The notes: generated from the letters alone by a model not told the origin. Positions 1-8,602 are shown, counted from the stretch's first letter. The stretch is 64,000 nt of DNA from Pseudomonadota bacterium (GCA_003247575.1 QJZC01000066.1:1-64000); one strand, 5' to 3'. Program-made: numbers and translations.

Positions 1-95
1 CGATCGGCGATGCGCCTGTAGAGGCCGCACTCGTAGACCAGATCGAGGCGCTGGTCGACGCGGAGCCCGACAGCACAGACCCAGCAAGCCCTTGA
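1..95 (+). CDS. C-terminal end of an unidentified gene (partial)
   Basis: The reading frame starting at base 3 is open from the window edge to a TGA at 93-95. It encodes an acidic tail of about 30 residues ending DSTDPASP. The other two plus-strand frames either stop early or give an arginine/cysteine-rich translation, so this frame is the likely coding one. The product cannot be named from so short a tail. The gene lies upstream of, and in the same direction as, the TIR-ankyrin gene. Confidence 0.45.
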   Translation, partial: IGDAPVEAALVDQIEALVDAEPDSTDPASP

Positions 96-416
96 CTCTC
101 GCATCGAACTCCATCGACTGACTGCGAGCCCGCACCGCGCGAACGCAGCTCACCTCGGCTCACGCCCCGTGAGACCCGAATCGCATCGCGAGTGCGCGCG
201 GGGACCGGCCCACGCCGAGCGACCGACTCAGACCGAATACTCTACGAGGGATCCGCGATCGGACCTCTGCACCTGCACCGCGGCGAATCGATTCCGCGGC
301 TCTCCTGACTCGCGAGCCACACTCTCTCGGCTTCAGATTTACGAACGAGATGCTACCCTTTCCGGTCTCTCGAGTATCTACGCAGGATCTTCGATCCGAC
401 CTCCTGAGGGGGCGCG
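96..416. other. Intergenic region upstream of the TIR-ankyrin gene
   Basis: I see no convincing gene here; the short open frames are arginine-rich shadows. Two related stretches of about 28 bases (240-267 and 376-403) match at 22 positions in the same orientation, 136 bases apart. A GAGGGG ribosome-binding sequence sits just before the ATG at 417. No clear sigma-70 promoter was recognised. Confidence 0.4.
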
Positions 417-2645
417 ATGCTTGGCCACTTGGTAGCGAGAAACCGCGAGCAACGGCGGCATTCGGAATCTGCTGCCGATCCCCCAGGTGTCTTCATCAGC
501 TACCGGCGCACGGACAGCTCGGGGTACGCAAGCTGGCTTGCGCACGAGCTGCGAAGACACTTCCCGGCGATCGCGATCTTTCAAGACATCGCGATCGAAG
601 CGGGAGCCAATTGGATCGCCGCGATCGACTCGGCCCTTACCTCGAGTGTTGCGCAGCTCGTTGTGATCGGCCCCCATTGGCTCGCTGTAGAGAGCGACAA
701 GGGAGGCCGCCGCCTCGATGACGCGCAGGATCCGATTCGACGCGAGATCACTGCGGCTCTCGAGCGCCGTGTGCGAGTGATCCCACTGCTCGTCAGCGGC
801 GCGTCGATGCCCGCCGCTGAAGATCTCCCGAGTGACCTACGAGCCATCGCCGAGCTGCAGGCGCACGAGCTCAGAGATTCCAGCTGGGCATACGACATCG
901 AGAGCCTTGCAAAATCACTCCAGCGCATTCCCGAGCTGAACGAGCCACTCCTTCGCCGCGCTTGGCGCGTTGGACGGCGCCCGATGATCTATCTGGCCGT
1001 GGCCTCCGCAATCGGACTGCTTGCCTGGCGCCTCGCGGTGCCAACCTTGGCGCGGATTAGCCTCAACGAGATGGGCATCTCATACACTGCAGAGGCGTTC
1101 GCCGAGGCGTGCACGTCGGAAGACATGCTCGTTCTCGAGCTGTTCTTGAAGAGTGGAATCGACCCGAACTCATCGGGTAGCGGGGACTGGACTCCCCTAG
1201 AGCGCGCGGTCGCAGCAGGAAGGCGCGGTGTAGTTCAGCGTTTGCTCGCATCTGGAGCGGACCCAGGCGTCGGCTTGTACCGAGCGGCTGCGCGGGGCTA
1301 TGGCGAGATCGTGGAGATCCTGCTCGAGCACGGCGCCGACATACGTGCTGCTACACGCGAAAATTTCAACGGGAGATGGGCGTTCTCCTTCGGCTCCCCC
1401 CTTGCCGTAGCCATCGCGCACACTCATCTCGACGTAGCGATGCGCCTCCTCGAGCGCGGAGCTCCCGTTGTCTCTGAGCCTCGGACTAGGACCCCTCTCA
1501 TGGCTGCCGCAGCGATGGGGGATGGGCAGCTCATACGTCTCCTGATCGAAAAGGGCGCGGATCCGAACGCCGGAGATCCGGGTTGCTGGACGCCGCTCCA
1601 CTACGCAGTGCACGAGCTCCGCTTGGAAGCAACGAAGACGCTTCTCGCTGCCGGCGCCGATCCGAACGCTCAGCCCTGCGACGCCGATCCGTCCGGCCGG
1701 AGTCCGAGCCTGCCTGGGCTCCTGCTAGAACGTAAGGTCATGAAGTATTCCCTGAGCAGCTATCCCGTAGGTATCGGTCCCATCGCCTCTCTGGAGGATC
1801 GGCGCGCGACTGTCCCCGTGCTGTTGGAGGTGCTACTGAAGAACGGGGCGAATGCCAACACACCCGTAGGTGCGTTCAACCGAGTGCCCATTCAGCACGC
1901 GCTGATGAATCTCTATTCGAAGGATGCGCTTGAGTTTGTAGTGAAATCTCTCCTCGCTCATGGTGCGGATCCGAACGCGGTCGACGAGAAGGGCAAGACG
2001 GTGCTCATGTATGCCGCCGCGAACGATCACTCTGCCGCCGTGATCCCTGCCCTCGTCGAAGCGGGTGCAGACGTGAACGCGCGGGCACCGAGGGGCGCGA
2101 GCGCATTGTCCCACGCCATAGAATCCTACTCCGAGGACGCGGTTCACACGCTTCTCGATGCCGGCGCCCAGGTCGATCCGGACGCGCTCCTTGTTTTGAC
2201 CGGCTCCTCCACGGTCGCCAGCAGACTGAAGCAGCGATCGAGCTATAGAGAGAAGAGCCTGAGTTTTGATCTGGAGTCGTCTCTGATCGAACGCGGCGCG
2301 CGTGCCGATGTGGTCGATACCCTCGGCCGCACGGTCCTCATGCGCGCGCTCGACAGCAGTCCCACCTACGAATCAGACCTTGATCTCCACCTCGCTGCCC
2401 TCATTCGCTACCTGATCGGGAAAGGCGCTGATGTGCGCGCAACGGTCCGCGAGGGAACCCAGAAGGGCTGGACCGCCCTGATGTTCGCAGCACAGATTGA
2501 CGCTGTGCGATCAGCGGGCGCACTGCTGGAAGCCGGAGCCACTTTGGATCGCAGGAATGTCGACGGAGAGACCGCTCTCGACATTGCGGACAAGGAGGGC
2601 TCGACTCGAGTCGCGCGACTGCTTCGCTCGAACTCTGGACCTTAG
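417..2645 (+). CDS. TIR domain - transmembrane - ankyrin repeat protein
   Basis: A 742-residue protein. Residues 24-170 form a bacterial TIR domain: it opens with VFISYRR, continues with a DI...PG-like loop around 57-63, and has the segment PIRREITAAL followed by VIPLLV. E110 is where the catalytic glutamate of NAD-cleaving TIR domains falls. Residues 189-208 are one hydrophobic helix. From about 225 to the end there are many ankyrin-type repeats (patterns such as TPLxxA, LLxxGADPN). The predicted layout is a cytoplasmic TIR, one membrane span, and a C-terminal ankyrin recognition domain whose side of the membrane is uncertain. Bacterial TIR proteins often act as NADases in immunity or as protein-interaction modules; which applies here is inference. 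The start is set by a GAGGGG Shine-Dalgarno sequence. The gene borders an insertion-sequence-rich region. Confidence 0.88.
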   Translation: MLGHLVARNREQRRHSESAADPPGVFISYRRTDSSGYASWLAHELRRHFPAIAIFQDIAIEAGANWIAAIDSALTSSVAQLVVIGPHWLAVESDKGGRRLDDAQDPIRREITAALERRVRVIPLLVSGASMPAAEDLPSDLRAIAELQAHELRDSSWAYDIESLAKSLQRIPELNEPLLRRAWRVGRRPMIYLAVASAIGLLAWRLAVPTLARISLNEMGISYTAEAFAEACTSEDMLVLELFLKSGIDPNSSGSGDWTPLERAVAAGRRGVVQRLLASGADPGVGLYRAAARGYGEIVEILLEHGADIRAATRENFNGRWAFSFGSPLAVAIAHTHLDVAMRLLERGAPVVSEPRTRTPLMAAAAMGDGQLIRLLIEKGADPNAGDPGCWTPLHYAVHELRLEATKTLLAAGADPNAQPCDADPSGRSPSLPGLLLERKVMKYSLSSYPVGIGPIASLEDRRATVPVLLEVLLKNGANANTPVGAFNRVPIQHALMNLYSKDALEFVVKSLLAHGADPNAVDEKGKTVLMYAAANDHSAAVIPALVEAGADVNARAPRGASALSHAIESYSEDAVHTLLDAGAQVDPDALLVLTGSSTVASRLKQRSSYREKSLSFDLESSLIERGARADVVDTLGRTVLMRALDSSPTYESDLDLHLAALIRYLIGKGADVRATVREGTQKGWTALMFAAQIDAVRSAGALLEAGATLDRRNVDGETALDIADKEGSTRVARLLRSNSGP

Positions 2646-3052
2646 AGCAATTGGAAGTTCTGGAGTTTGACCCTATCCATTCTCGAGAACAAATCACGCC
2701 CGAGACCCACAGCGCCCGGGGGATTCCATGGAATCGCGCAGGCTACTGCGGAGGCCAGCCCTCTGCACTTCTGCCGTCGCTGGCGAATCCTACGAGCGAC
2801 CCAGCCTTCCGTTCGAACGGCTGCAGCTTCCGCCTCGAGCTTCGCGACCAGCCGCTCACGTATCTCCTCGGCCTCGTTCCGCGCCGCCTCTGACATTATC
2901 GTTGTCATCATGGATGACTGCGGGCTGCCGACCCGGACTGACCTGGCATAGTCCCCAACGAGCGGGCGGAGAACTCGAGGGAGGCGGGGAGCTACGCCAG
3001 GTCAGCCTGCGGCGACGAGTACTTCTCGAAGGATCGAGCTCTCGCCCAGCTG
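2646..3052. other. Stretch between the TIR-ankyrin gene and the IS-flanking remnant
   Basis: No gene can be supported. A minus-strand open frame (2642-2911) starts with a helical, Glu/Ala-rich segment (SEAARNEAEEIRERL) but then becomes compositionally odd and matches nothing I recognise. It may be a remnant or chance. Confidence 0.35.
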
Positions 3053-3299
3053 CTATGGATTCGGGTGAGCTTCGGCGATGCTGACCAACCGCTTCGTCAG
3101 GCTGCCCGGCTTGCCACTCGACTGGTTCGAGAGCACGACGATCACGAGTTCGTCGTCGAAACCGATTCGCCAGAACGATTTCGCCCCGCGCTGAGATCCC
3201 GAATGAGAGAAGGTCTTACCGGGCCAGAGCTCCTTGAGGGAATCAGGCTCGATGACCTCGCCCCGCAGCACCTTGATCCCCAGTTGCGTACAACGGACC
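3053..3299 (-). pseudogene. C-terminal remnant of a beta-lactamase-family serine hydrolase
   Basis: The minus-strand frame encodes about 80 residues, including FSHSGSQRGAKSFWRI and DDELVIVVLSNQ. These match the C-terminal end of class C beta-lactamase/esterase-type serine hydrolases: the H-x-G motif that replaces KTG, followed by the last beta strands. The N-terminal catalytic part (SxxK, YxN) is missing. The fragment begins exactly at the left end of the IS21 element, and the missing half is not found beyond the right end. The IS terminal repeat supplies an in-frame ATG (start at 3310), so a short peptide could still be made, but the gene is almost certainly dead. Confidence 0.72.
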
Positions 3300-3417
3300 A
3301 TCGTGAACACCTCGATCGGGATCGTGAACAGCTAGATCGGCGATCGTGAACACCCCCAGATCGGGATCGTGAACGCCTTAATCGGGATCGTGAACACCTG
3401 GATCGGGGATCGTGAAC
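3300..3417. repeat. Left-end array of six IstA-type repeats
   Basis: The core ATCGTGAAC occurs at 3300, 3321, 3343, 3366, 3387 and 3409, all in the same orientation, with centres 21-23 bases apart (about two helical turns). Most copies sit in a longer unit of the form GATCGGGATCGTGAACACC. IS21-family elements are known to carry several transposase-binding repeats near each end; six at one end is a long array. Confidence 0.85.
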
Positions 3418-3510
3418 ACCCGCTGCGGGTGCTTCGGGCGAGAGCCCGGTAAAGCAAGCGCAGCGGCGCACGGCAGACGGCTTCTGGGCCCTCGATGAGG
3501 AGGGCTCGGG

Positions 3511-5103
3511 GTGGCTGGGGAGAGATTGTCGATGCGTCCGATCCGTCGGATCTTGCGAGGGAAGTGGGTAGAGGGGCTTTCGCACCGGGAGCTGGGGCGT
3601 GGGCTGTCGCTGAGCGTGGGGGTGATCAGCTCGACGTTGCGTCGTGCGGCTCAGGCGGGGCTGGACTGGGCTTGGGTGGAGGGCCTGTCGGACCCGGAGC
3701 TGGAAGTCCGTCTCTACGGTGGGGCGTCGCCGAGCGGGGCTTCGAGGCGCGGGCTTCCGGACTTCGCGGAGGTGCATGCGGAGCGTCAACGCCGCGGGGT
3801 GACTCTGGCGCTGTTGCACGTGGAGTACTTGGAGTCGAACCGCGACGGCTACGGGTACACGCAATTCTGCGAGTACTATCGTCGCTGGTGCAAGAAGCGC
3901 CGCCTTTCGATGCGTCAAGTGCACCGTGCAGGCGAGAAGCTGTTTGTGGATTACTCGGGAAAGAAGCCGAGGATCTACGACACGAGCCGAGAGGGCCGCG
4001 AAGTCGAGCTCTTCGTCGGGACGCTGGGAGCGTCGAGCTTCGTGTATGCGGAGGCGACGGAGACTCAGAAGAGTGTAGATTTCATCTCGAGCCACACGCG
4101 GATGCTGGAGAAGCTGGGCGGCGTCCCGTTGGTGATCGTGCCGGACCAGCTCAAGAGCGGTGTCACGCGTGCGTGTCGCTACGAGCCGGGTCTGCAACGT
4201 ACGTACGCGGAGTGGGCGGAGCACTATGGGACGACGGTGATCCCAGCGCGTCCCCGCAAGCCGCGAGACAAGGCGAAGGTCGAGGTCTCGGTCCAGGTGG
4301 TGCAGCGGTGGATCCTGGCTCGAATCCGGAACGAGCGGCACCGGTCGCTCGCGTCTTTGAACGCACGCATCGCCGAGCTCTGCACCGAGCTCAACGCGCG
4401 GCCGATGCGCGCCTATGGCCAGAGTCGTCGGGAGCGCTTCGAGGCGCTCGACCGCCCTGCGCTTCGGCCTCTGCCCGTCGAGCGTTTCGCGTATGCGGAG
4501 TGGAAGCAGGCTCGCGTCAACATCGACTACCATGTCGAGGTCGGTCGTCACTACTACTCGGTTCCGCATCACCTGCTGCACGAGACGGTGGAGGTGCGTG
4601 TCGCGTACAGCACTGCGACGGTCGAGGTGTACTACCGCGGCACGCGTGTGGCCTGCCACGCGCACCACGTGCGGCGAGGTGGACACACGACGGATCCGCG
4701 TCACATGCCGCGCTCGCATCAGAAACATCTGGAGTGGACCCCGAGTCGGCTGATCGACTGGGCCTCCAAGATCGGCCCGGAAACGCGCGCCTTGGTATCG
4801 GAGATCCTGACGGAGCGCACGCATCCAGAGCAGGGCTACCGATCGTGCCTGGGCATCCTTCGCTTGGTGAAGCGCGACGGTGCCGAGCGTGTGGAGGCCG
4901 CGAGTGCACGAGCACGCTCTGGCAAGGCGCGATCGTATCGCTCGGTCGACACGATCCTGCGACGGGGTCTGGATCGGATCCCGCTTTCCGAGACCCATGA
5001 CGCGCCGGTGTCTCCACCTACACGAGTCGATCACGAAAATGTACGCGGAGAGGCGTACTACACGGCCGCTGTGCCACACCCCAAGGAGAAAGAAGAATGC
5101 TGA
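3511..5103 (+). CDS. istA: IS21-family transposase IstA
   Basis: A 530-residue transposase. The N-terminus carries a helix-turn-helix (about residues 10-50) for binding the end repeats. The Mu/retroviral-integrase-type catalytic core has its triad at D147 (FVDYSG), D212 (VPDQLKSG) and E258 (DKAKVEVSVQ). The C-terminal region ends in a basic tail. The GTG start at 3511 is chosen because AGGAGG lies 7 bases upstream; an ATG at 3532 with GGGGAG upstream is the alternative. The final codons overlap the istB start (ATGC...TGA), the normal coupling in this family. The frame looks intact, so active IstA may still be made. Confidence 0.92.
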   Translation: MAGERLSMRPIRRILRGKWVEGLSHRELGRGLSLSVGVISSTLRRAAQAGLDWAWVEGLSDPELEVRLYGGASPSGASRRGLPDFAEVHAERQRRGVTLALLHVEYLESNRDGYGYTQFCEYYRRWCKKRRLSMRQVHRAGEKLFVDYSGKKPRIYDTSREGREVELFVGTLGASSFVYAEATETQKSVDFISSHTRMLEKLGGVPLVIVPDQLKSGVTRACRYEPGLQRTYAEWAEHYGTTVIPARPRKPRDKAKVEVSVQVVQRWILARIRNERHRSLASLNARIAELCTELNARPMRAYGQSRRERFEALDRPALRPLPVERFAYAEWKQARVNIDYHVEVGRHYYSVPHHLLHETVEVRVAYSTATVEVYYRGTRVACHAHHVRRGGHTTDPRHMPRSHQKHLEWTPSRLIDWASKIGPETRALVSEILTERTHPEQGYRSCLGILRLVKRDGAERVEAASARARSGKARSYRSVDTILRRGLDRIPLSETHDAPVSPPTRVDHENVRGEAYYTAAVPHPKEKEEC

Positions 5104-5877
5104 ACGAACCGACCCGAGAGAAACTGGCGGAGCTCCGCCTACATGCAATGAACGAGGCTTGGAAACTACAACAGGAGGACGCCGACTCCTCATCGGATCC
5201 CTTCGACGTGCGCTTCGGTCATCTGGTGGATGCGGAATGGATCGAGCGCCAGAACAAGCGCCTGGGCAGGGCCCTGCGCGAAGCCCAGCTCCGCATCCGT
5301 GATGCCTGTCTCGAGGACGTGGCCGCGTCCCCCTCACGTGGCCTCGAGAAGGCCTTCGTCCGGGAGCTGGCAACGTGTCGTTGGGTCGTTTCTCATCACA
5401 ACCTGACGGTCACCGGATCCCTCGAGCGGAGTCGGCAAGACGTACGTGGCGTGTTCCCTTGCGCAGCAGGCCTGCCGCAAGGGATACCGGGCCTTGTATC
5501 GCCGGGCTCCACGTCTGTTTGATGAGCTGACCTTGGCCCGTGCAGAGGGTAGCTACGGGCGTTTGCTCTCGAAGATCGCCCGTATCGACGTGCTCGTGAT
5601 CGATGACTGGGGGCTGTCTCCCATCGACAGCGTACAGCGCCGGGACCTGCTTGAGATCCTGGAGGATCGCTACGGTCATCGCTCGACAATCCTCGCGAGC
5701 CAGCTGCCGGTAGACCGCTGGCACGAACACGTCGGCGACGCGACGATCGCGGATGCGGTGTGCGACCACCTGCTGCACAATGCCATCCCAATCGTGCTGC
5801 GAGGAGAGTCCCGCCGCAAGCTCGCCGCCCGGTCCGAAGCGAAGCGAGAGCGCAGTCCGGCGAGCGAGGAGTCCTAG
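5097..5877 (+). pseudogene. istB: IS21 helper ATPase IstB, frameshifted
   Basis: The first frame (5097-5522) gives the N-terminal domain (MLNEPTREKLAELRLHAMN...). The second frame (open to 5877) gives the C-terminal AAA+ part, with VLVIDDWGL (Walker B) and SQLPVDRWHEH. The frames switch inside the Walker A loop at about 5415-5430: expected coding is ...VTG-xxG-VGKT, but there is a net +1 offset (one or four extra bases). Together the two parts give about 260 residues, the normal IstB length. IstB is the ATP-dependent target-selection partner of IstA. A broken Walker A should abolish function unless the shift is a sequencing error or is bypassed. Confidence 0.85.
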
Positions 5878-5997
5878 AGCATCCCGTCGCTTTCGCTCCG
5901 ATTGAAGAACGATTGAGATTTTAGAGAGAAGAAAGAAGAGATCAGAGCCAACCAACACCGGACGTCGCTGCGCCTGCCCCCAAAAGTACAACGCCGC

Positions 5998-6028
5998 GTT
6001 CACGATCCCCGATCTTGGTGTTCACGAT
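5998..6028. repeat. Right-end inverted repeats of the IS21 element
   Basis: Two copies of GTTCACGAT (the reverse complement of the left-end core) lie at 5998-6006 and 6020-6028, 22 bases apart. The outermost copy pairs with the left-end copy at 3300. The right end therefore has two repeats against six on the left. Confidence 0.85.
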
Positions 6029-6569
6029 GACCGAAATACGCACTCAAACGCCCGCCGCGCGCCTTCTGGAATCGGACCACATCGAGCACTCCATGAAGGA
6101 GCGGTTGCGCGGCGTAGCAGTCACGGTGGACCCCCTGCGACTTCTCGACGAGATCCGCGCGGTCCAGCAGCACCTGGCAAACCTCGCGACGGGGGCGGTC
6201 ACGAGCACCCTTCCAGGGCGAGAGGTCGATCTGGATCGCTTCTTGAGAAGCCTCGCGAGTGCGTGGCAAGGGGGCGAGGTTCGGCCAACGCACCAAGTGA
6301 AGCCGAAGCCGGCACGGTCGTGGCGCACGCGACCGGATCCGTTCGAGCACGTTTGGCCTCGCATCCGCGCATGGCTGGACGAGGAGCCTGATCGCACCGC
6401 GAAGGATCTGTTCCAACAGCTGCAGGATGCATATCCCAACCAATTCCCGGCTGGGCAGCTGCGTACACTCCAACGTCGGGTCCGCACGTGGAGAGCGGAG
6501 GCAGCGCAACGGCTCGTCTTCGGAGGAAACAGCGCGCACACCTCGCCCTCGGCCCCATCGCGCGCGTAG
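6029..6569 (+). pseudogene. Fragment of a second transposase/integrase
   Basis: The open frame runs from the right IS end and encodes about 180 residues, including DPFEHVWPRIRAWL, TAKDLFQQLQ and GQLRTLQRRVRTWR. The GQLRT(L/F)QRRV-x-WR segment is a recurrent signature of a family of DDE transposases; no DDE catalytic core is present here. The IS21 end provides an in-frame TTG/ATG (MVFTM), so the fragment begins exactly at the insertion point. The likely reading is that IS21 landed in, or next to, an older and already degraded element. Confidence 0.6.
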
Positions 6570-6572
6570 GAG

Positions 6573-6647
6573 ACCGCGGATGGACGCGCGCCTCAAGGCT
6601 TCCCTTCGGCGGCTTCGCCGGCCCTGACCCGCGCGTCCATCCGCGGT
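6573..6647. repeat. 18-bp perfect inverted repeat
   Basis: The arms accgcggatggacgcgcg (6573-6590) and its exact reverse complement (6630-6647) are separated by 39 bases that contain a smaller GC-rich hairpin. It starts four bases after the stop codon of the transposase fragment. It could be a terminator or an end of the older mobile element. There is no T-tract. Confidence 0.7.
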
Positions 6648-7282
6648 GTGTAACGTCGTGGGCGATGGGGGACGGGTGCCTCCGGCGGGGACTCCGAGAT
6701 CCAGGTGTCCTGGAAGCCAGGTATGCAGTGCCGCAGGGCCGGGGGAAGACGACCTGCAGCCCATCCTGCTCCTCGGTAGGAAACGTCGTGAGACCGCTGG
6801 TAACATGCTGCTATGAGGCAACACGACGGGGAGAAATGGTTGTCGCCAGCCAGGCTCCGGTCATCCATCGCCCAGGGCCTGTCGCACCGCGGAGGTGCGG
6901 GCAGGTCGGAAGGTGGCAGGGTCGGGAACTGGCGCGATTGCCGATCGGTCCGTGCCCTTGTCTGCCTTCTCGGTTTCCCCATCCGTACCCGTGCTGGCCT
7001 GGCCGTGTCTCCGTCTCCAGCCCCCACCACGTCAGACGCAGCAAGGAGGTTTCCCGCACTACGCTCACCGCAAAGGCGTCATCTCACTGGTTTCCCGCTT
7101 CCCCCTTTTCGCGAGGCCGGCCTTCGCGAGGTCGAGTGGGCGCACGGTGCAGTCGTTATCCACGGTCAAGGTCGGTGAAGCCGCCAATTGGGAGCCTGGA
7201 CACGGCCGCGATCCACCCTACGCGCGATCGACCGTACGCCTCGCGCCGCACTCCACGCCCGTAGATTCTCGAGAAGAGCCGG
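6648..7282. other. Long stretch with no recognisable gene
   Basis: Open frames on both strands here have arginine/proline-rich, low-complexity translations with no family resemblance, and none has a good ribosome-binding site. The stretch lies between the transposase fragment and the 3' end of the SGNH hydrolase gene and is probably decayed mobile-element DNA. Confidence 0.4.
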
Positions 7283-8602
7283 CTAGTTTAGAGCCGCAGC
7301 ACTCCGCCTCGCTTGTGTGTCGTTGGTCAACCGTTTTCTACGCAACACCTTTTCTATCAAATGCGAGCTCATCACCTTCTGAGAGACGCACTCTGCAACA
7401 TCCCTAGACAGCGTTGGATTATAATGCACTTGGTCAACGTAGAGAATCTGTGCACGACCCCGATGAAGGTCTGCACACCAAGCGAAGTTCGCGGATGGCG
7501 GGCTACGCTCAACGAGCTTCTTCATTCTCGGGTACCCGTACCGGACCCTACGGTGCCCGTCTTGTATCAGAAAAGGATGAAACTTAAGGTTGTGCTGATA
7601 GAGCGGAACGGGCTGCCAGATGAACACTGACTCGATCCCGAAGGCCTCCGACACGCCAGAAGCGATGCGCTGGTTGGCGAAATATCGCCTAATGATGGTC
7701 TCCAGCTGATGTGGGTCAGTGATCGACGGTCCATCCGTGTAGATCTGATCGTAGTCTGCTGTGGTAGGTGGAACCTTCTCTATTCTCTCGATCTGGGTCG
7801 TCGGCTCAATCCACCGGTCGCCGAGCTTCGCAAGCGGGAGCGATCGCAACAGTTCCAGCGCGTGCCATCCCACCCCACGGCTCCGACCCAGTCTTTCGTT
7901 GAGAGAGTTGATAGTCATGATTGAGTCCCGATAATACCGACTTGCCGCCGTCAACCCATCGGCGAAGTAGAAATCGTTGAGCCCATCGATGAAGATCACG
8001 ATATCTGGAACATTCCCGTAGCGCAGTTGGTTCTGGAAGTAGGTAACCTCCTGCGAGCTAAAGTACGCTCCCACCCCAAAGTTGTAGACATGGATTCTCG
8101 AGTCTTCGTGAGCCTGGCGTAGCAGCTCCTGCAAGTTCGCAGGAATGGTCTCCTCATCATTCACACCACCCCCGAGAGTCGTCGAGCCACCGAACACAAA
8201 TATATTCACTCCATCATCGCGAAGAGGCCATGCGCTCTGTTCAGAACCAATTAGGCGAAAGCCTGCTTCATGGATGTTGTAACCAGGCCGTGAAATCGCT
8301 GGGCTCCGAAATTCAGCAAACGGTTCAAAGCTAGTCTCAAGAGCGGCCTGTCCGCGCACGATATCTTTAATCTGCTGGTCGCTTTTATGCGGGTACAGTC
8401 GACGAAAGTACTCAATCCCTCGCTTCGCCAGTACGGCATTTCCTTGCTCTTCGACGCTTGGGGGCGGAGCCGGAGATACCGCGCTGAGATATCGACTCGC
8501 CAGAAGATTGAGTCCAATGAACAGTGCACATAGAATCGCTACAAGCCCGAGAGTCATCGCAGGTGATTCAGATTCAGGCTGTAGATCTCTTCTCAATGCC
8601 AT
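7283..8602 (-). CDS. Membrane-anchored SGNH/GDSL-like hydrolase
   Basis: A 439-residue protein with one N-terminal membrane helix (about 16-36) and an SGNH hydrolase domain facing the periplasm. Visible blocks are FVFGGSTTLGGG (nucleophile S140), NFGVGAY (oxyanion glycine), FIDGLND (asparagine N209) and a late DQVHYNP giving the aspartate/histidine pair. This group often removes or adds acyl groups on surface polysaccharides; the substrate here is unknown. The ATG at 8602 is preferred over an in-frame TTG one codon earlier because AGGGGA lies just upstream. It is the last gene of the minus-strand glycan-type cluster. Confidence 0.8.
   Translation of the reverse strand: MALRRDLQPESESPAMTLGLVAILCALFIGLNLLASRYLSAVSPAPPPSVEEQGNAVLAKRGIEYFRRLYPHKSDQQIKDIVRGQAALETSFEPFAEFRSPAISRPGYNIHEAGFRLIGSEQSAWPLRDDGVNIFVFGGSTTLGGGVNDEETIPANLQELLRQAHEDSRIHVYNFGVGAYFSSQEVTYFQNQLRYGNVPDIVIFIDGLNDFYFADGLTAASRYYRDSIMTINSLNERLGRSRGVGWHALELLRSLPLAKLGDRWIEPTTQIERIEKVPPTTADYDQIYTDGPSITDPHQLETIIRRYFANQRIASGVSEAFGIESVFIWQPVPLYQHNLKFHPFLIQDGHRRVRYGYPRMKKLVERSPPSANFAWCADLHRGRAQILYVDQVHYNPTLSRDVAECVSQKVMSSHLIEKVLRRKRLTNDTQARRSAAALN

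Larger units (their letters stand above)
3300..6028 (+). mobile_element. IS21-family insertion sequence
   Basis: The element carries istA and istB in the usual order, with istB starting inside the end of istA. Its ends are inverted copies of ATCGTGAACACC, with the outermost copies at 3300-3311 and, reversed, 6017-6028. Additional copies of the core ATCGTGAAC lie inside both ends. The flanking bases GACC at 3296-3299 and 6029-6032 could be a 4-bp target duplication, a size reported for this family, but four bases can match by chance. The istB frameshift suggests the copy is no longer autonomous. Confidence 0.88.

Noticed and set aside
3300-3417. A CRISPR-like repeat array
   Set aside because: The repeats are only 9-19 bases and the spacing is about two helical turns with no true spacers. 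Their inverted copies at the other IS end show they are transposase-binding sites.
3142-5373. A 743-residue minus-strand open frame across istA
   Set aside because: The translation is arginine- and proline-rich with no domain, and it runs opposite the well-supported IstA with its intact catalytic triad. It is a GC-rich shadow frame.
5415-5430. Adjacent GGATCC and CTCGAG hexamers, as if from a cloning linker
   Set aside because: Both sites are expected often in GC-rich DNA and no vector sequence surrounds them. They lie inside a natural istB gene, although the frameshift there should be checked in reads.
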